From: Bacillota bacterium
Lineage (GTDB): Bacteria > Bacillota > Bacilli > Paenibacillales > NBRC-103111
Assembly (NCBI GenBank): GCA_023388055.1
Contig: JAEWGW010000011.1
Coordinates: 186,001 to 250,000, forward strand
Direction: 5' to 3'
Length of the DNA stretch: 64,000 nucleotides
The notes beneath the pieces are model-generated. The model was given only the letters and a program-made list of their open reading frames with translations, was not told where the DNA came from and searched no databases. A program made the position numbers and the translations under genes. Positions 17,809 through 29,000 of the stretch are shown piece after piece (within the stretch, counting starts at the first letter, position 1; the number at the start of each line of letters is the position of its first letter).

Positions 17809-18980
17809 GCGTAAGGAATCAGCTCAACCGCGACCGGGTCAGCTTCATCGCCTTTTTCTTCCTGTATTACGGAACAACAGCCATTACTGTGGTTTTTATG
17901 CCCTTGCTCCTGAAGAGCAAGGGTTTGTCGCCGCTGGAGATCGGCGGATTCCTCAGCACTGCGCCTCTGGTGACACTGGTGATGCAGCCTTTATGGGGCA
18001 TGGCCGCAGACCGGTCGGGCAAAACCAAGCTGCTGCTGCTATCCGCTATGTGCGGTTTGCTGCTGGCCATGGGACTTTTGCTCGGAACCCAGGACAAAAC
18101 TTTGCTTTTGGCTTGTTATTTGATGTATACCCTCTTTTCCTGTCCCATCATCCCCATGATGGATGCCTGGAATTTCAGCTATTGCGAGCAGAAGGGGGAT
18201 AACTACGGCTCCTTTCGCTTGTGGGGGTCCCTGGGGTTTGCGGCCATGTCCATCTGCTTCGGCCTGTTTGCGGTAGGTGCCGGCGAAGCGGTGCTGTTCA
18301 GCTTCTTCGCCTCATCCCTCGTTTTGGCTGCGGCTGCATTGATTCTGCTCCGTCCGGTGGAGAATGCTGCCCTCAACAAAAAACGCGGCTACGGCAAAGA
18401 GCTGTTCCTGGTGCTGAAGGATAAGCGGGTCTGGGCATTTGCCCTGTTTCTGCTGCTGGCGGGAGTGCCGGCCCGATCGGTGGATTCCTTCTACGGCATA
18501 ATCCTGGAGGGCCGGGGGGCATCATCCTTTCTGATCGGAGTGGGCTGGGCCTTGGCCTGCTTAAGCGAGGTCCCCGTGTTCGCTTCGGCGCAGCGGTGGA
18601 TTGTCAAACGCGGCAGCCGTTTCCTGATGCTGGCAGCCGCCGTGTTCTACTGCGTCCGGTGGGCGCTGCCGCTGGCCAGCGGCCATCCCGGTTGGATGGT
18701 GAGCATCCAGCTGCTGCATGGGCTGACCAATGGTTTGCTGTTCATCGCCGCCATGCATTATATGAAGGAGCTGGTGCCTTCCGCCCTGCGGGCTTCGGGG
18801 CAAACCCTCCTGATGCTGTTCCTGTTCACCATCCCCGGTATGGTGGGGAACTCCCTGGGCGGCTGGATGCTGGACGGGGGCCATGAAACAGGCCTGTTTA
18901 TGCTGGCCTCTCTGCTGTCGCTGGCGGCGGCGCTGGTGTGGTGGCTTACTAAGTTTAAGGGCGAGAGGCAAACGCTGTAA
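17805..18980 (+). CDS. MFS transporter, PPP/HcaT-LacY-like
   Basis: A 391-residue membrane protein with about twelve hydrophobic segments. The start FFLYYGTTAITVVFMPLLLK and the motif PLWGMAADRSGKTK between segments 2 and 3 match the MFS_1-like family that includes 3-phenylpropionate and nucleoside/oligosaccharide permeases. The ATG overlaps the reductase stop in ATGA, indicating translational coupling. The substrate is unknown. Confidence 0.8.
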   Translation: MSVRNQLNRDRVSFIAFFFLYYGTTAITVVFMPLLLKSKGLSPLEIGGFLSTAPLVTLVMQPLWGMAADRSGKTKLLLLSAMCGLLLAMGLLLGTQDKTLLLACYLMYTLFSCPIIPMMDAWNFSYCEQKGDNYGSFRLWGSLGFAAMSICFGLFAVGAGEAVLFSFFASSLVLAAAALILLRPVENAALNKKRGYGKELFLVLKDKRVWAFALFLLLAGVPARSVDSFYGIILEGRGASSFLIGVGWALACLSEVPVFASAQRWIVKRGSRFLMLAAAVFYCVRWALPLASGHPGWMVSIQLLHGLTNGLLFIAAMHYMKELVPSALRASGQTLLMLFLFTIPGMVGNSLGGWMLDGGHETGLFMLASLLSLAAALVWWLTKFKGERQTL

Positions 18981-18995
18981 CGGTTGACCCTGCTT

Positions 18996-19037
18996 CCCCG
19001 TGTTCAGCCGTTGTTTGCGGAGGGACGGGGGGTTTTT
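18996..19037 (+). terminator. Possible terminator after the MFS gene
   Basis: CCCCGT (18996-19001) and ACGGGG (19025-19030) pair across a 23-nt loop, followed by GG and five T. The long loop makes it weak. Confidence 0.4.
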
Positions 19038-19050
19038 GGATTGAGTGACA

Positions 19051-19406
19051 TTTATACGAAAGTGCCGCGTCTGCCCCGGCATCTTCATCCTTGCCGATGG
19101 CTGTTGCGCCGTGGGCGATTCTAACGAATTTCACAGCACTTATTTGGCGAAAAATCGGCTGTTTGCCAACGTAACGAATCTGAGCCACGCTATTGCTTAC
19201 GTTCAGGTTCTTTTCAGTGTCTTTGAGCCGGAATAAGGCGCCTCAGATTCGTTACAACCGGAAGAGGGGCCATATGAGCGAAATAGCGTGGCTGAGATTC
19301 GTTAAAAAATCCATACCCCTGTTTTTCTGCCCATCTAGTGCTGCTGGCCGCCGTTAGATTTTCAGGAGAGTCAAAATCAACATAATAAGGGTGCTGGCTT
19401 CCGTTA
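19051..19406. repeat. Dyad repeat element copy R2, with head and two extra modules
   Basis: The head runs 19051-19121 and starts TTTATACGAAAGTGCCGCGT. Modules: forward TAACG starts at 19122 and 19172; inverted CGTTA ends at 19254 and 19304. The centre is 19213 for both pairs. These four carry core type B (GAATCT...CACGC). Two more inverted modules end at 19356 and 19406 and carry core type A. The rest of the 623-bp gap (18981-19603) holds the terminator-like hairpin and the promoter listed next to it. Confidence 0.9.
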
Positions 19407-19539
19407 GCTGGGCCAAAAGCATAAAATAGTGCATGTTTTTCTTGGAATAATACAGCTTTTTAGGCAGTGGCAGAAGAGGCGGGATAAAAAATGCATGTTC
19501 TCAATTTGAATGTACATATGCATTTCCGGAGTCATCCGA

Positions 19540-19571
19540 TATAATCAGAATCAGATTCGGACAGACGAATC
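19540..19571 (+). promoter_or_regulatory. TATAAT box with a downstream inverted repeat
   Basis: TATAAT (19540-19545) lies 59 bp upstream of the binding-protein start; no good -35 is seen. GATTCG (19554-19559) and CGAATC (19566-19571) form an inverted repeat on the expected transcription start, a good place for a repressor. The binding protein is not known. Confidence 0.45.
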
Positions 19572-19603
19572 GATAATCAAGGATAAAATGAGGGGGAATC
19601 GGC

Positions 19604-20947
19604 ATGAAAATGAAGAACGTTTTCAATATTACCCTTGTGGGTGCCTTAAGCGCCGGACTGCTGGCAGGCTGCGGCGGAAATAGCGACAATAACAGCTCGG
19701 CAAGCACCGCACCAACTCAACCGGCTGCTTCTGCAAGCGCTTCCGCAGCGCCCAGCAATGAACCGGTGAAATTGAAGTGGGCCCTGTGGGATTGGGAAGC
19801 AACCGCCTACTACAAGCCTTTGATTGAAGCCTACAAAAAATCCCATCCCAATGTGACGATTGAATATGTAGATCTGGGCTCCACCGACTACATGACCATG
19901 CTCAGCACCCAATTGTCCGGCGGCGCGGATCTGGACATTCTGACCATTAAGGATATTCCAGGCTACGCTAACCTGGTGAAGCAGAACCATCTGGAGCCCC
20001 TGAAGAATTACATCTCCAAGGCCTCCATCAATACGGGGGATTACGGCGGAACTGTAGAACAAATTCAAGTTAACAATGAAGTGTATGCGCTTCCTTTCCG
20101 CAGCGACTTCTGGGTGGTGTACTACAATAAGGATTTGTTCGACAAAGCAGGTGTGGCGTATCCCACCAATGATATGACCCTGGACCAATATGACGCGTTG
20201 GCCCGCAAGCTGACCTCCGGCTCCGGCTCGGCCAAGGTTTACGGCGGCCACTATCACACCTGGCGCAGCGCAGTCCAGCTGTTCGGCATTCTGGACGGCA
20301 AAAATACCATTGTCGGCGGAGAATACGATTTCCTGAAGCCCACCTATGAGCGGATCCTGAAGGAGCAAACCGATGGCATTGTCATGGATTATGCTACTCT
20401 GAAAACCTCCAGCACGCACTATTCCGGTGTGTTCTACAACAATAACGTGGCTATGATGAACATGGGCAGCTGGTTTATCGCCACCCAAATCGCCAAGGTG
20501 CAAAGCGGCGAGTCCAAGGCCAAGAACTGGGGCATCGTGAAGTACCCGCACCCGGACGGCGTAGCCGTCGGAACTACGCTGGGCACCATTACCTCCTTGG
20601 CAGTAAACAAGAAGTCGGCCAAGAAGGATGCCGCTCTGGAATTCATGAAGTTCGTCACCGGCAAGGAAGGCGCAGCCGTCATCGCCGCCACCGGCACCAT
20701 TCCCGCTATCAAGGACAGTCAAGTGGTGAATTCCATCGCCTCCATGAAGGGTTTCCCCACCGACGAAAACAGCAAACAAGCGCTGTCTACTGTGAAGACC
20801 TACCTGGAAATGCCGCTTCACGAAAAGAGTGCCGAAATCGAAGTGGTGCTGAATGAGGTCCATGACAATATCATGACCAAGAACGTAACCATCGACAAGG
20901 GTTTGGCGGATATGAAGACCAGAGTGCAGGCCGTTCTGAAAAAGTAA
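19604..20947 (+). CDS. Extracellular solute-binding lipoprotein (CUT1 importer 2)
   Basis: A 447-residue family-1 binding protein. The signal sequence ends in LLAGCGG with Cys23 lipidated. A Ser/Ala/Pro-rich tether follows (about 27-50). The binding fold begins VKLKWALWDWEA; the segment VYALPFRSDFWVVYYNKDLF is the family hallmark around the hinge. Ribosome site GAGGGGG. It heads the importer whose permeases are at 21059 and 22038, directly before a giant galactan-type enzyme. Galacto-oligosaccharides are a reasonable ligand guess from context only. Confidence 0.9.
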   Translation: MKMKNVFNITLVGALSAGLLAGCGGNSDNNSSASTAPTQPAASASASAAPSNEPVKLKWALWDWEATAYYKPLIEAYKKSHPNVTIEYVDLGSTDYMTMLSTQLSGGADLDILTIKDIPGYANLVKQNHLEPLKNYISKASINTGDYGGTVEQIQVNNEVYALPFRSDFWVVYYNKDLFDKAGVAYPTNDMTLDQYDALARKLTSGSGSAKVYGGHYHTWRSAVQLFGILDGKNTIVGGEYDFLKPTYERILKEQTDGIVMDYATLKTSSTHYSGVFYNNNVAMMNMGSWFIATQIAKVQSGESKAKNWGIVKYPHPDGVAVGTTLGTITSLAVNKKSAKKDAALEFMKFVTGKEGAAVIAATGTIPAIKDSQVVNSIASMKGFPTDENSKQALSTVKTYLEMPLHEKSAEIEVVLNEVHDNIMTKNVTIDKGLADMKTRVQAVLKK

Positions 20948-20974
20948 TGATCTGAAAAAGTAACAGACATAAAG

Positions 20975-21038
20975 CGTCTTCTGCAAAAGGAGGCGGGCTT
21001 GGCGCCTGCCTTCTTGCGGAAGGCTGCCGGAGAAGACG
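20975..21038 (+). promoter_or_regulatory. Large stem-loop between binding-protein and permease genes
   Basis: Outer arms CGTCTTCT (20975-20982) and AGAAGACG (21031-21038) enclose an inner hairpin of AAGGAGGCG (20987-20995) with CGCCTgCCTT (21003-21012). There is no U-tract. It is in the same position as the hairpin at 2227 and is likely to stabilise the upstream mRNA segment. Confidence 0.7.
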
Positions 21039-21058
21039 GAAGGACTGGAGGAGAGATC

Positions 21059-21994
21059 ATGCAGAATGAAACCGTCCTAGGAACGGGGAAGCCCCCCAAA
21101 CGGAGGATGTCCAAAAGTGTCAGGGAGCATCTGGTGGCGTACAGCTTCATTGCTCCCAACTTTATCGGGTTTGCCATATTTACCCTGGTTCCTATGGCCT
21201 TTGCGTTGGTGCTGGCTTTTGTGGAATGGGACGGGTCCAATCCCATGTCATTTATCGGTGCGGACAATTTCGTCAGACTGTTCGAGGATACCGTGTTCCA
21301 TAAAGCCTTGTGGAATACCATTGTTTACACTGTCGGTGTGGTGCCCCTCACGATGGTTTGCGCCTTGGCTCTGGCCATCTTGCTGAACCAGAAGATTTTC
21401 GGGCGGAATTTTATGCGCACCGTGTTTTTCTTCCCGTATGTGGCATCCTTGGTGGCCGTAGCCGCCGTATGGAACTTTATCTTCAGCCCGACCCTGGGCC
21501 CGGTTAACAATCTGCTGCATGCTATTACCGGCATTCCCCTGGAGCAGCTGCCCCGTTGGGCGGCGGACAAAAACTGGGCAATGGTAACAGTGGTCCTTTT
21601 TACAGTATGGAAAAATATGGGTTATTATATGGTGATCTATCTGGCCGGTCTGCAGGGGGTTAATCCCGAGCTGCATGAAGCGGCTCAATTGGACGGGGCC
21701 AATGCCTGGCAGCGGTTCCGCAACGTTACGATTCCCCAGATTGCGCCTACCACCTTCTTTGTGCTGATGATTCTGATCATCAATTCCTTCAAGGTTTATG
21801 ATATCTTCATTAACTTGTTTGCGGGAGCGGACAATCAATTGAACGACTCCACGCGGGTATTGGTGTATCAGATTTACAACACGGCATTCCGGTCACTCGA
21901 CTACGGCTATGCCAGCGCCATCAGCATCGTGCTGTTCCTGCTTGTCCTGGGTATTACCATCCTTCAATTCCGCGGGGAAAAGAAGTATGGGTGA
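21059..21994 (+). CDS. ABC sugar permease, UgpA/MalF-like (CUT1 importer 2)
   Basis: A 311-residue membrane subunit with six or so hydrophobic segments and the EAA loop LHEAAQLDGANAWQRFRNV. The start at 21059 follows GGAGGAGAGA; the longer frame from 20999 would begin inside the stem-loop. It lies between the binding protein and the second permease; the gap to the latter is 43 bp. Confidence 0.9.
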   Translation: MQNETVLGTGKPPKRRMSKSVREHLVAYSFIAPNFIGFAIFTLVPMAFALVLAFVEWDGSNPMSFIGADNFVRLFEDTVFHKALWNTIVYTVGVVPLTMVCALALAILLNQKIFGRNFMRTVFFFPYVASLVAVAAVWNFIFSPTLGPVNNLLHAITGIPLEQLPRWAADKNWAMVTVVLFTVWKNMGYYMVIYLAGLQGVNPELHEAAQLDGANAWQRFRNVTIPQIAPTTFFVLMILIINSFKVYDIFINLFAGADNQLNDSTRVLVYQIYNTAFRSLDYGYASAISIVLFLLVLGITILQFRGEKKYG

Positions 21995-22037
21995 TAACCG
22001 GCAGTCAGGCAATCGCATAAAGGAGGGGAAATAAGCC

Positions 22038-22877
22038 ATGGCAGGACGTAGCAAGGGACTAAAATTTGTACTCATGACTAGTGTGTATGCAATGCTGATT
22101 GTAACGGTGCTGTTTATGCTGGTGCCCTATATCTGGATGCTGTCATCGTCGCTGAAGCTGAACAAGGACGTGTTCACCTTTCCCATGCAGTGGATTCCCG
22201 AGGCGCCGCGGTGGCAGAATTATGCGGACATCTGGACGCGGATTCCATTGGGCAAGTTTATCTATAACACAGCCAAATTATCGATTATCGTGACGGTGTT
22301 GCAGCTGTTTACCTCCAGCTTCGCCGCTTATGCGTTCTCCAAGCTGAGGTTCAAGGGACGCAATGCGCTGTTCCTGGGTTATATCGCCACCATCGCGATT
22401 CCCTGGCAGGCGTATATGGTGCCGCAGTTTATCCTGATGCGTTCGATGGGTCTGAACAATACCCACCTGGCCATTATCCTGCTGCAGGCCTTCTCCGCCT
22501 TCGGGGTGTTCCTGATGCGGCAGTTCTATCAGGGAATTCCCGATGAGCTGTGTGAGGCGGCGCGGATCGACGGCCTAAGCGAATACGGCATCTGGGCGAG
22601 AATCATGCTTCCATTGTCCAAGCCGGCTTTGTCCACACTGCTGATCTTCACCTTTGTTTCCACCTGGAATGACTTCCTGGGGCCGATGATTTACTTGACC
22701 AAAACCGAGCTGAAAACCATCCAGATCGGTCTGCGGATGTTCATCTCCCAATACTCGGCGGAATATGGCCTCATTATGGCGGCCAGTGTGATTTCCATCA
22801 TACCCGTGCTGATTGTATTCCTGACTCTCCAAAAGTATTTCGTACAGGGCATCGCGTCATCGGGCATCAAGGGCTGA
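22038..22877 (+). CDS. ABC sugar permease, UgpE/MalG-like (CUT1 importer 2)
   Basis: A 279-residue permease with the EAA loop LCEAARIDGLSEYGIWARI and the C-terminus YFVQGIASSGIKG. Ribosome site AAAGGAGGGGAA. It is the last transporter gene of the operon; as at the other two importers, no ATPase follows. Confidence 0.9.
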   Translation: MAGRSKGLKFVLMTSVYAMLIVTVLFMLVPYIWMLSSSLKLNKDVFTFPMQWIPEAPRWQNYADIWTRIPLGKFIYNTAKLSIIVTVLQLFTSSFAAYAFSKLRFKGRNALFLGYIATIAIPWQAYMVPQFILMRSMGLNNTHLAIILLQAFSAFGVFLMRQFYQGIPDELCEAARIDGLSEYGIWARIMLPLSKPALSTLLIFTFVSTWNDFLGPMIYLTKTELKTIQIGLRMFISQYSAEYGLIMAASVISIIPVLIVFLTLQKYFVQGIASSGIKG

Positions 22878-22937
22878 CTGGCGGTTCCAATGGCTGATTC
22901 CAAGCCCTGTCACCGCCATACGACAACAAGGCATGAT

Positions 22938-22971
22938 GAAGCGCGGCTCCAGTGGGCTGCGCTTCTTTGTT
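22938..22971 (+). terminator. Leaky terminator or attenuator ahead of the giant enzyme gene
   Basis: GAAGCGC (22938-22944) and GCGCTTC (22959-22965) pair and are followed by TTTGTT. No promoter is visible in the 44 bp between it and the giant gene, so partial read-through from the importer operon is the simplest reading. Confidence 0.5.
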
Positions 22972-23015
22972 CAGACCGGTGTGTTATCCCCACCACCCAC
23001 ATAAGGAGGATTTCA

Positions 23016-26000
23016 ATGAAGAGAAAGCAAACCTTAGGAAGCCGGTTATGCGCGCTTGTCATGGTGGCTGTGCTTTTGGCCGGACTGTTCCAGACCGTGC
23101 TGCCGCCACAGCGGGCATCGGCTGCAGTGCCGGAAACCGTGTATGCCGCCGCCTACGCGGGAGCGACCACAACCGCAGGGACCTCGCTGCCCAATGCAAT
23201 CGAGCTGGGCGGCGAACAATCGGCGGTCACCTGGCTGATCGGGACGGATACCTTCGCCATACCGTATGATATCGCCACGGTTACCGGAACGGCGGCCAAC
23301 GGCACGCCAGTTACGGCAAACGTCGTGGTGCTGCCGCCACAGAACAGCCCGCTGGTGTATTTTGTGGATAGCGGCACCGGCCCGGATTGGGCAAACCCGC
23401 CGGCCGGAACTGACAAAAAACCGGTGATCCGTTCCTTATTCTATGAAGCGGTCACCAAATTGAGCGGTATGCACCTGGCTAACGAGGTGTCCGACCAGAT
23501 TTTTAACATGACCGGAGAACCCAATAACACCTGGGGAGCCGTTGTGGGCCTGCGCGCCAACTCTACCCGGACCGATCCGCTGCAGAGCCCGGACGGCGCA
23601 GCTGCCGGTGATTCCACCGACCTTTACCGCATCGGCCTGCGCACCGGAAACAACTCTATTTCGTATAAGCTAACCTTGGTCCCTGGCACGTATACCCTGA
23701 CCAGCGGCTTCTTCGACTGGTACGGCACCCGCTCCCGGGAGACCAAACCCCGCATCGAGTATACCGATACAAGCGGGGCTGTGAAGACCCTGCAGCTGGA
23801 CCAGTATAATACCAACGCCACGACCCAGGTATCCAGTGAGTTCACCCTGCCTGCGGATGCCAATGCCAGCGTGCCGGTTACGTTGACCTACGCCAATGTG
23901 TCCGGGGAAGCGCCGATTCTGAGCTGGTTCTCCGTTGCCCAGGGTGGGATCAAAACCATGATTGAGGATGCCCGCAAGGCCATAGCCTCCACGGTGAAGG
24001 TGCTGCTGGATGGCAACGACATCAAAGCGAATAATGTCAACGGCTTGACCTTCAAGGGCTTCGGCGTACTTAGCGCCAACAGCACCAGTGCTCTGCTGAT
24101 GGATTATAAGGCTGAACACCCGGAGCAATATACGGAGCTGCTCCAGGTGCTGTTCGGCGGTGAACATCCGCTAATGTCCCATGTGAAAATCGAAATGGGC
24201 AATGACCGGAATAATTCCACCGGCCCTGACCCGGCTACCATGCGGACGGCTGATGAGCCCGCCAATGTGACCCGCCATCCCGGCTTTCAGCTGGCGGCGG
24301 ATGCCAAGGCGGTAAACCCCAACCTCAAGGTCAGCATTCTGCGCTGGAGTGCTCCGGCTTGGGCGGATAATAATAACGACAAGATCTATACCTGGTACAA
24401 AAACACAATTCTGGCCGCCTATCGGCAATACGGATATATGGTGGATTACGTGAATCCGCATATTAACGAGCATGCACCTGATCTTAACTGGACCAGACAA
24501 TATGCCGCCAAGGTGAGAAATGACACCGAGGGTTTCCTGAGCCCGGAAGAGAAAGCGCTTTATAACCGGATGGAATTCGTGATTTCCGACGAGGTGGGTA
24601 TCGGCAGCTTCGGCGGCAGCCTGGTAAGCGATGCTACTCTCCGGGATGTGGTTGCTGCAGCCGGATATCACTACAATACCGATGACGACAGCGCAGGCAA
24701 TTTCAAAAAGCTGGCGGAGCAGTTCGACCTGGAAATCTGGAACAGTGAAGCCCAGGCCACCTTCAGCAATTCGGCTTTCCGACCGCATAATAATGTGAAG
24801 GATCCATCCGCAGCCGGAACCGGTATTGGCGGAACCGGCAGTGCGCTGGAGATGGGCAATACCATTATCAAGGGCTTCGTGAACTCCAGACGGACCCACT
24901 TTATTTATCAGCCGGCCATCGGTTCCTTTTATGAGGGAGGGCAATATTCCTTCAAGGAGCTGGTCAGCGCCCGCGACCCGTGGTCAGGCTGGATTCATTA
25001 TGATGCAGGGCTGGCGGTGCTCCAGCATTTCAACTGGTTCATGAAGGCCGGTTGGGAAAATGAAACCAACACTGCCGGCATCTGGCGGGCGGTTCCCCAG
25101 GCCAGCAGCACCGGGGCCACAGGCACCAACCCGGTAAGCGGGCGCAACGGCATCCCCAACTATATGACCGCAGCGGCCCCGGACAAAAGCAATTTTTCCA
25201 CGGTCATCGTCAATGACAGCGAATACGAACGGATCTACAAGCTCCAAACCGTAAACATGGCCTTCTCCGCAGGAAAACCTCCATTGGAGGTGTGGGAAAC
25301 CCGGGCGGCTGAGGCGGGCGAAGCCTTCAACAGCCGGTACATGCAGTACCTGGGAGAGGCGGCTGCCGACGGGGCGGGCATCTACACGGTGAAGGTAAAG
25401 CCGTATTCCATTGTCACGGTGACATCCCTGGATAATGACGGCAACCCGGATTACCGTAAGCCGCTTCCGGTGGAAGGCGAACGAACCGTGTTGGATACCG
25501 ACGCCACCGGCGCCGTTCAGAATACAGCGGACAGCATTCTGTATGCGGATGATTTTGACTATTCGGGCCAAACCGTTCCCGTCATTGGCGCAGGCGGTTT
25601 GATCACGGGGACCGAAGGCTATGTGGATTCCCGTGGTGGTCCCAAAGGAGCCATTCCCCGCTATACCCATGACCGCAATGGTGCCTTCGAGGCCTATCTC
25701 GATGAAACCACCGGCAATTATGTGCTCCGACAGCAATTGGACAGAAGCATCATGGGCTTGGGCGGCACATGGAACAACGGCGAACCCGTCACCGCTATTG
25801 GTGACAACAGGTGGGTGAACTACAGGGCCAGCGTGGATGTGTCTTTTGAAAATAACAGCACTCAAGGGGGAGCGAACTATGCGGCCATCGGCGCAAGATA
25901 CCAGGGTGGCGGCAGCTCCCACTCCATAACAGGCACCCCGTATGTGCTGAAATTCTGGTTTGACGGCGGCTGGCAGCTTCTCGTCAACAATAGCCAGGTG

Positions 26001-29000
26001 GCCAGTGGCAATGCAGCCACCGGCACAGGCGGCGTCAAGCTTGATGGTTTTGATACGGCCCATAACGCCTGGCACAAGCTGGGCATTGAAGCAGCAGGGG
26101 GCAAAATCACGGCGTATCTGGACGGTGTCAAGCTTGCCACTTATACCGATCCCAATCCTAAGCTTTCCGGGCGGGTGGATCTGGCCAGCGGCTATTATTT
26201 TACCCGTTTTGATAACCTGGTGGTGGAAAAGCTGGACGGCTACGAGCCTTATTACACCGAGCTGCTGGACAATCTGGAAATGACCGATTTGGCTCCGGTT
26301 CCTCAACAAAAGCTGGTGTATAGCGGTTCATGGAACCACACCAACGGGCAGGGAATGTATATTTATCAACGCTCCATATCAGCAAGCCAAGGGGCTGGAG
26401 CCGCACTTTCCTACACCTTTACCGGCACCGGACTGGATCTTCTCGGACCGAATGATGGTACAGCCAAGCTGGAGGTGACCGTAGATGGTATGACCATAGC
26501 GAAGGCAGCTCCCACCATCGCCTCTAAGGAGCTGTACCAAACCTATACCCTCCGGGGGCTCAAGTATGGTCAGCATACCGTTGAAGTAAAGGTGGTCAGC
26601 GGGAATCTGTCTGTGGATGCGGTGGCGGTAGTACCTGGTTTGGCCCATGGTGCGCCAGATACGGCGGCATTGCAGACAGCAAACGCAGCGGCTCAAACGG
26701 TAACCCGCCAGCCCGAATATACCGAGGCCGATTGGCAGCGGTTTGTGGCTATGAGGACTTCTGTAGAGGAGGCGTTGACCGATCCCGCAGCCTACCGGCT
26801 GGACCAGGAAGGTGTGGAGCAGCTTGCAGCACGGTTAACAGCAGCGGAGCACCAGCTGTATATGGGTGACATCATCTCTCTGGCCTCACCCATTTATGTG
26901 GCTACGTATACCGGAACGGCTCCTGTGCTGCCCCAAAATGTGGAGGCCAACCATCAGGACGGCTCAACCTCCATGGTGAAGGTGGACTGGAAGGTTCCCG
27001 ATGCAGCTTTTTCCAACTCTTACGAAACAGTTTCCGTCAAAGGAACCTACGGTAATCTGGAGACCGCTGCTTTTGTGGAGGTGGTGCCTCCGGGTCTGGT
27101 TTATTTCGTGGATCCTGGTGTCACAGTGGACGGGGATACACCTCCGTATACCCTCATCAAAGGCCTGGTCGGGGAGGCTTTGCTTAACAATAAGGCGGAT
27201 CAGCCTTCCACCGGCGACAGCGTGTGGGGACATACCCCAGCCAACAGCAATTACCAGATGAAGGGCTTGGGCGGTGACGTGGTGGCAACGGATAAAGGCC
27301 AAACCGGCGTTTACGGCTCCAATACCCGGAACAATCCGTTGGGTTATGTGTTCCCTTTAACAGCGGGCAAGTATACCATTACCTCCTTCCACCGGGACTG
27401 GTGGAACAATACCAACCGGACCATGGACATCAGCTTGAGCTATAAGGATGCCCAAGGGGCCACCGTGACGGAGCCTATCAAATCCGGGCTGGTGGCAGGG
27501 CCCAACGGTGTATCTGTAAGCCACAGCTTTACCCTGCCTGTTGACGGTACAGTCAAGCTGGTCATTAACAATACGTATTCGGGCAACCAGGCATCGGTGG
27601 TCAGCTACGTAGCGGTTGCCAAACGGGTACCCAGCCCGGCGGATGTGCAGGCAGTCCAGGAGGCCAAGGGCATTCTGGAAGGAGCAGCCTACAGCATAGA
27701 GCGGACAGCAGCCAATACCGAGGAGGACGTGCGGACCTGGCTGCGCCAAACCATCAGCGGGTTGCCTGGTTTTACCGGAACAGGAGTAACGGTAGGCGAT
27801 ATCGCCTTTACCTCCTTCCAGGCTTCCTCCGGCGTGGCCCCGGGCAGCTTCAGCTTTACAGCGGCACTGTCCAAGGGAGAGGCAGAGGCCAGCGCAGCGG
27901 CAAGCGGTACGATTAAAGCGCCCGTGGTGGATACATCCCGGACAACACAAGCCTTTGCCGCTTATGCGGGAACAGCTCCCCAGCTGCCGCAGCTGGTGCG
28001 TCTGGCAGATGGAGATCCGGAATATCCCGTTACCCGATGGACCACCGACGGCGGCACTGCTGTCACCGCAGCCGATTTTGAGACACCTTTTGAAACCGTC
28101 CCAGTGTCCGGTACTTACAACGACGGCAGCGGGGAAAAGCAGTTCCAGGCTTATGTGGAGGTTATCCCGTCCGGTCTGAAATATTTCATTGATCCAGGGG
28201 CGTCAAACCCTGCTGTTTATGAAGCAGTCAGCAAGCTGGCGGGCGGCACGCTGTTAAACAGCTCAGCCAACCAGCTTTACAATGAAGGCTCGGGATCAGG
28301 ATGGGGCTACACCGCACTCAGCAGTACGGGAGCCGTCAAACCCATCATTAATAAATCTGCACAGCCCGATTTGGACAAAAATGCAACTGGCATCATGATC
28401 GACGGCGGCGATCCCCTGTCTACCCTGACGTACCGGTTAGGCGGACTGGAGGGAGGCAAAAGCTACCGGTTTACCTCCTATCACCGGCTGTGGTGGGATA
28501 ATGAAATGCCGCTGAAAATTGCCGTGGAATACAGCCAAAACGGCAAAACCGTCACCCAGCAGGTGAACCGTTTGCACCTGGATCATGCAGGACACTCCCG
28601 GCAGGTGGAGTTCAGCCTCAATCTTCCGGTGGGAGCGTCGGATGTGCGTTATGTTCTGACCAACGTGGGCTCCTATACGGATGGTCCGGGAGCAGGCAAA
28701 ACCAACAAGAATGCCGCAATCAGCTGGCTGGCGGTGGAGGAGCTGGCAGCTCCGGCCCAATCTCCTGTGTATTCCTCCCTGGGCGGGGTAGCAGGTGAAA
28801 ATACGGATGTGTGGTTTGACACCAACGGTGTCCCCATCCAGGCCCATGGCGGTCAGGTCACCTGGGTAGAGCACATCACATGGAACGGGAATGAGCCGTC
28901 TTATACAGCCGCTCCGGCCGAAGGCGATGGCGCCTGGCTGTGGGTGGGAGAGGACAAAACCTATGGCGGTCGTCCCATCGGCGGCATTCACACCTATGTG

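Noticed and set aside
22890..23015. Longer start for the giant enzyme
   Set aside because: The extra 42 residues would precede the signal peptide and span a terminator hairpin; AAGGAGGA fits only the ATG at 23016.
24984..26309. 441-residue antisense reading frame inside the giant enzyme gene
   Set aside because: It mirrors the codon pattern of the sense gene, has no ribosome site and no recognisable domain. The same applies to the other long antisense frames, for example 4102-5862, 19646-20986 and 50611-52434.
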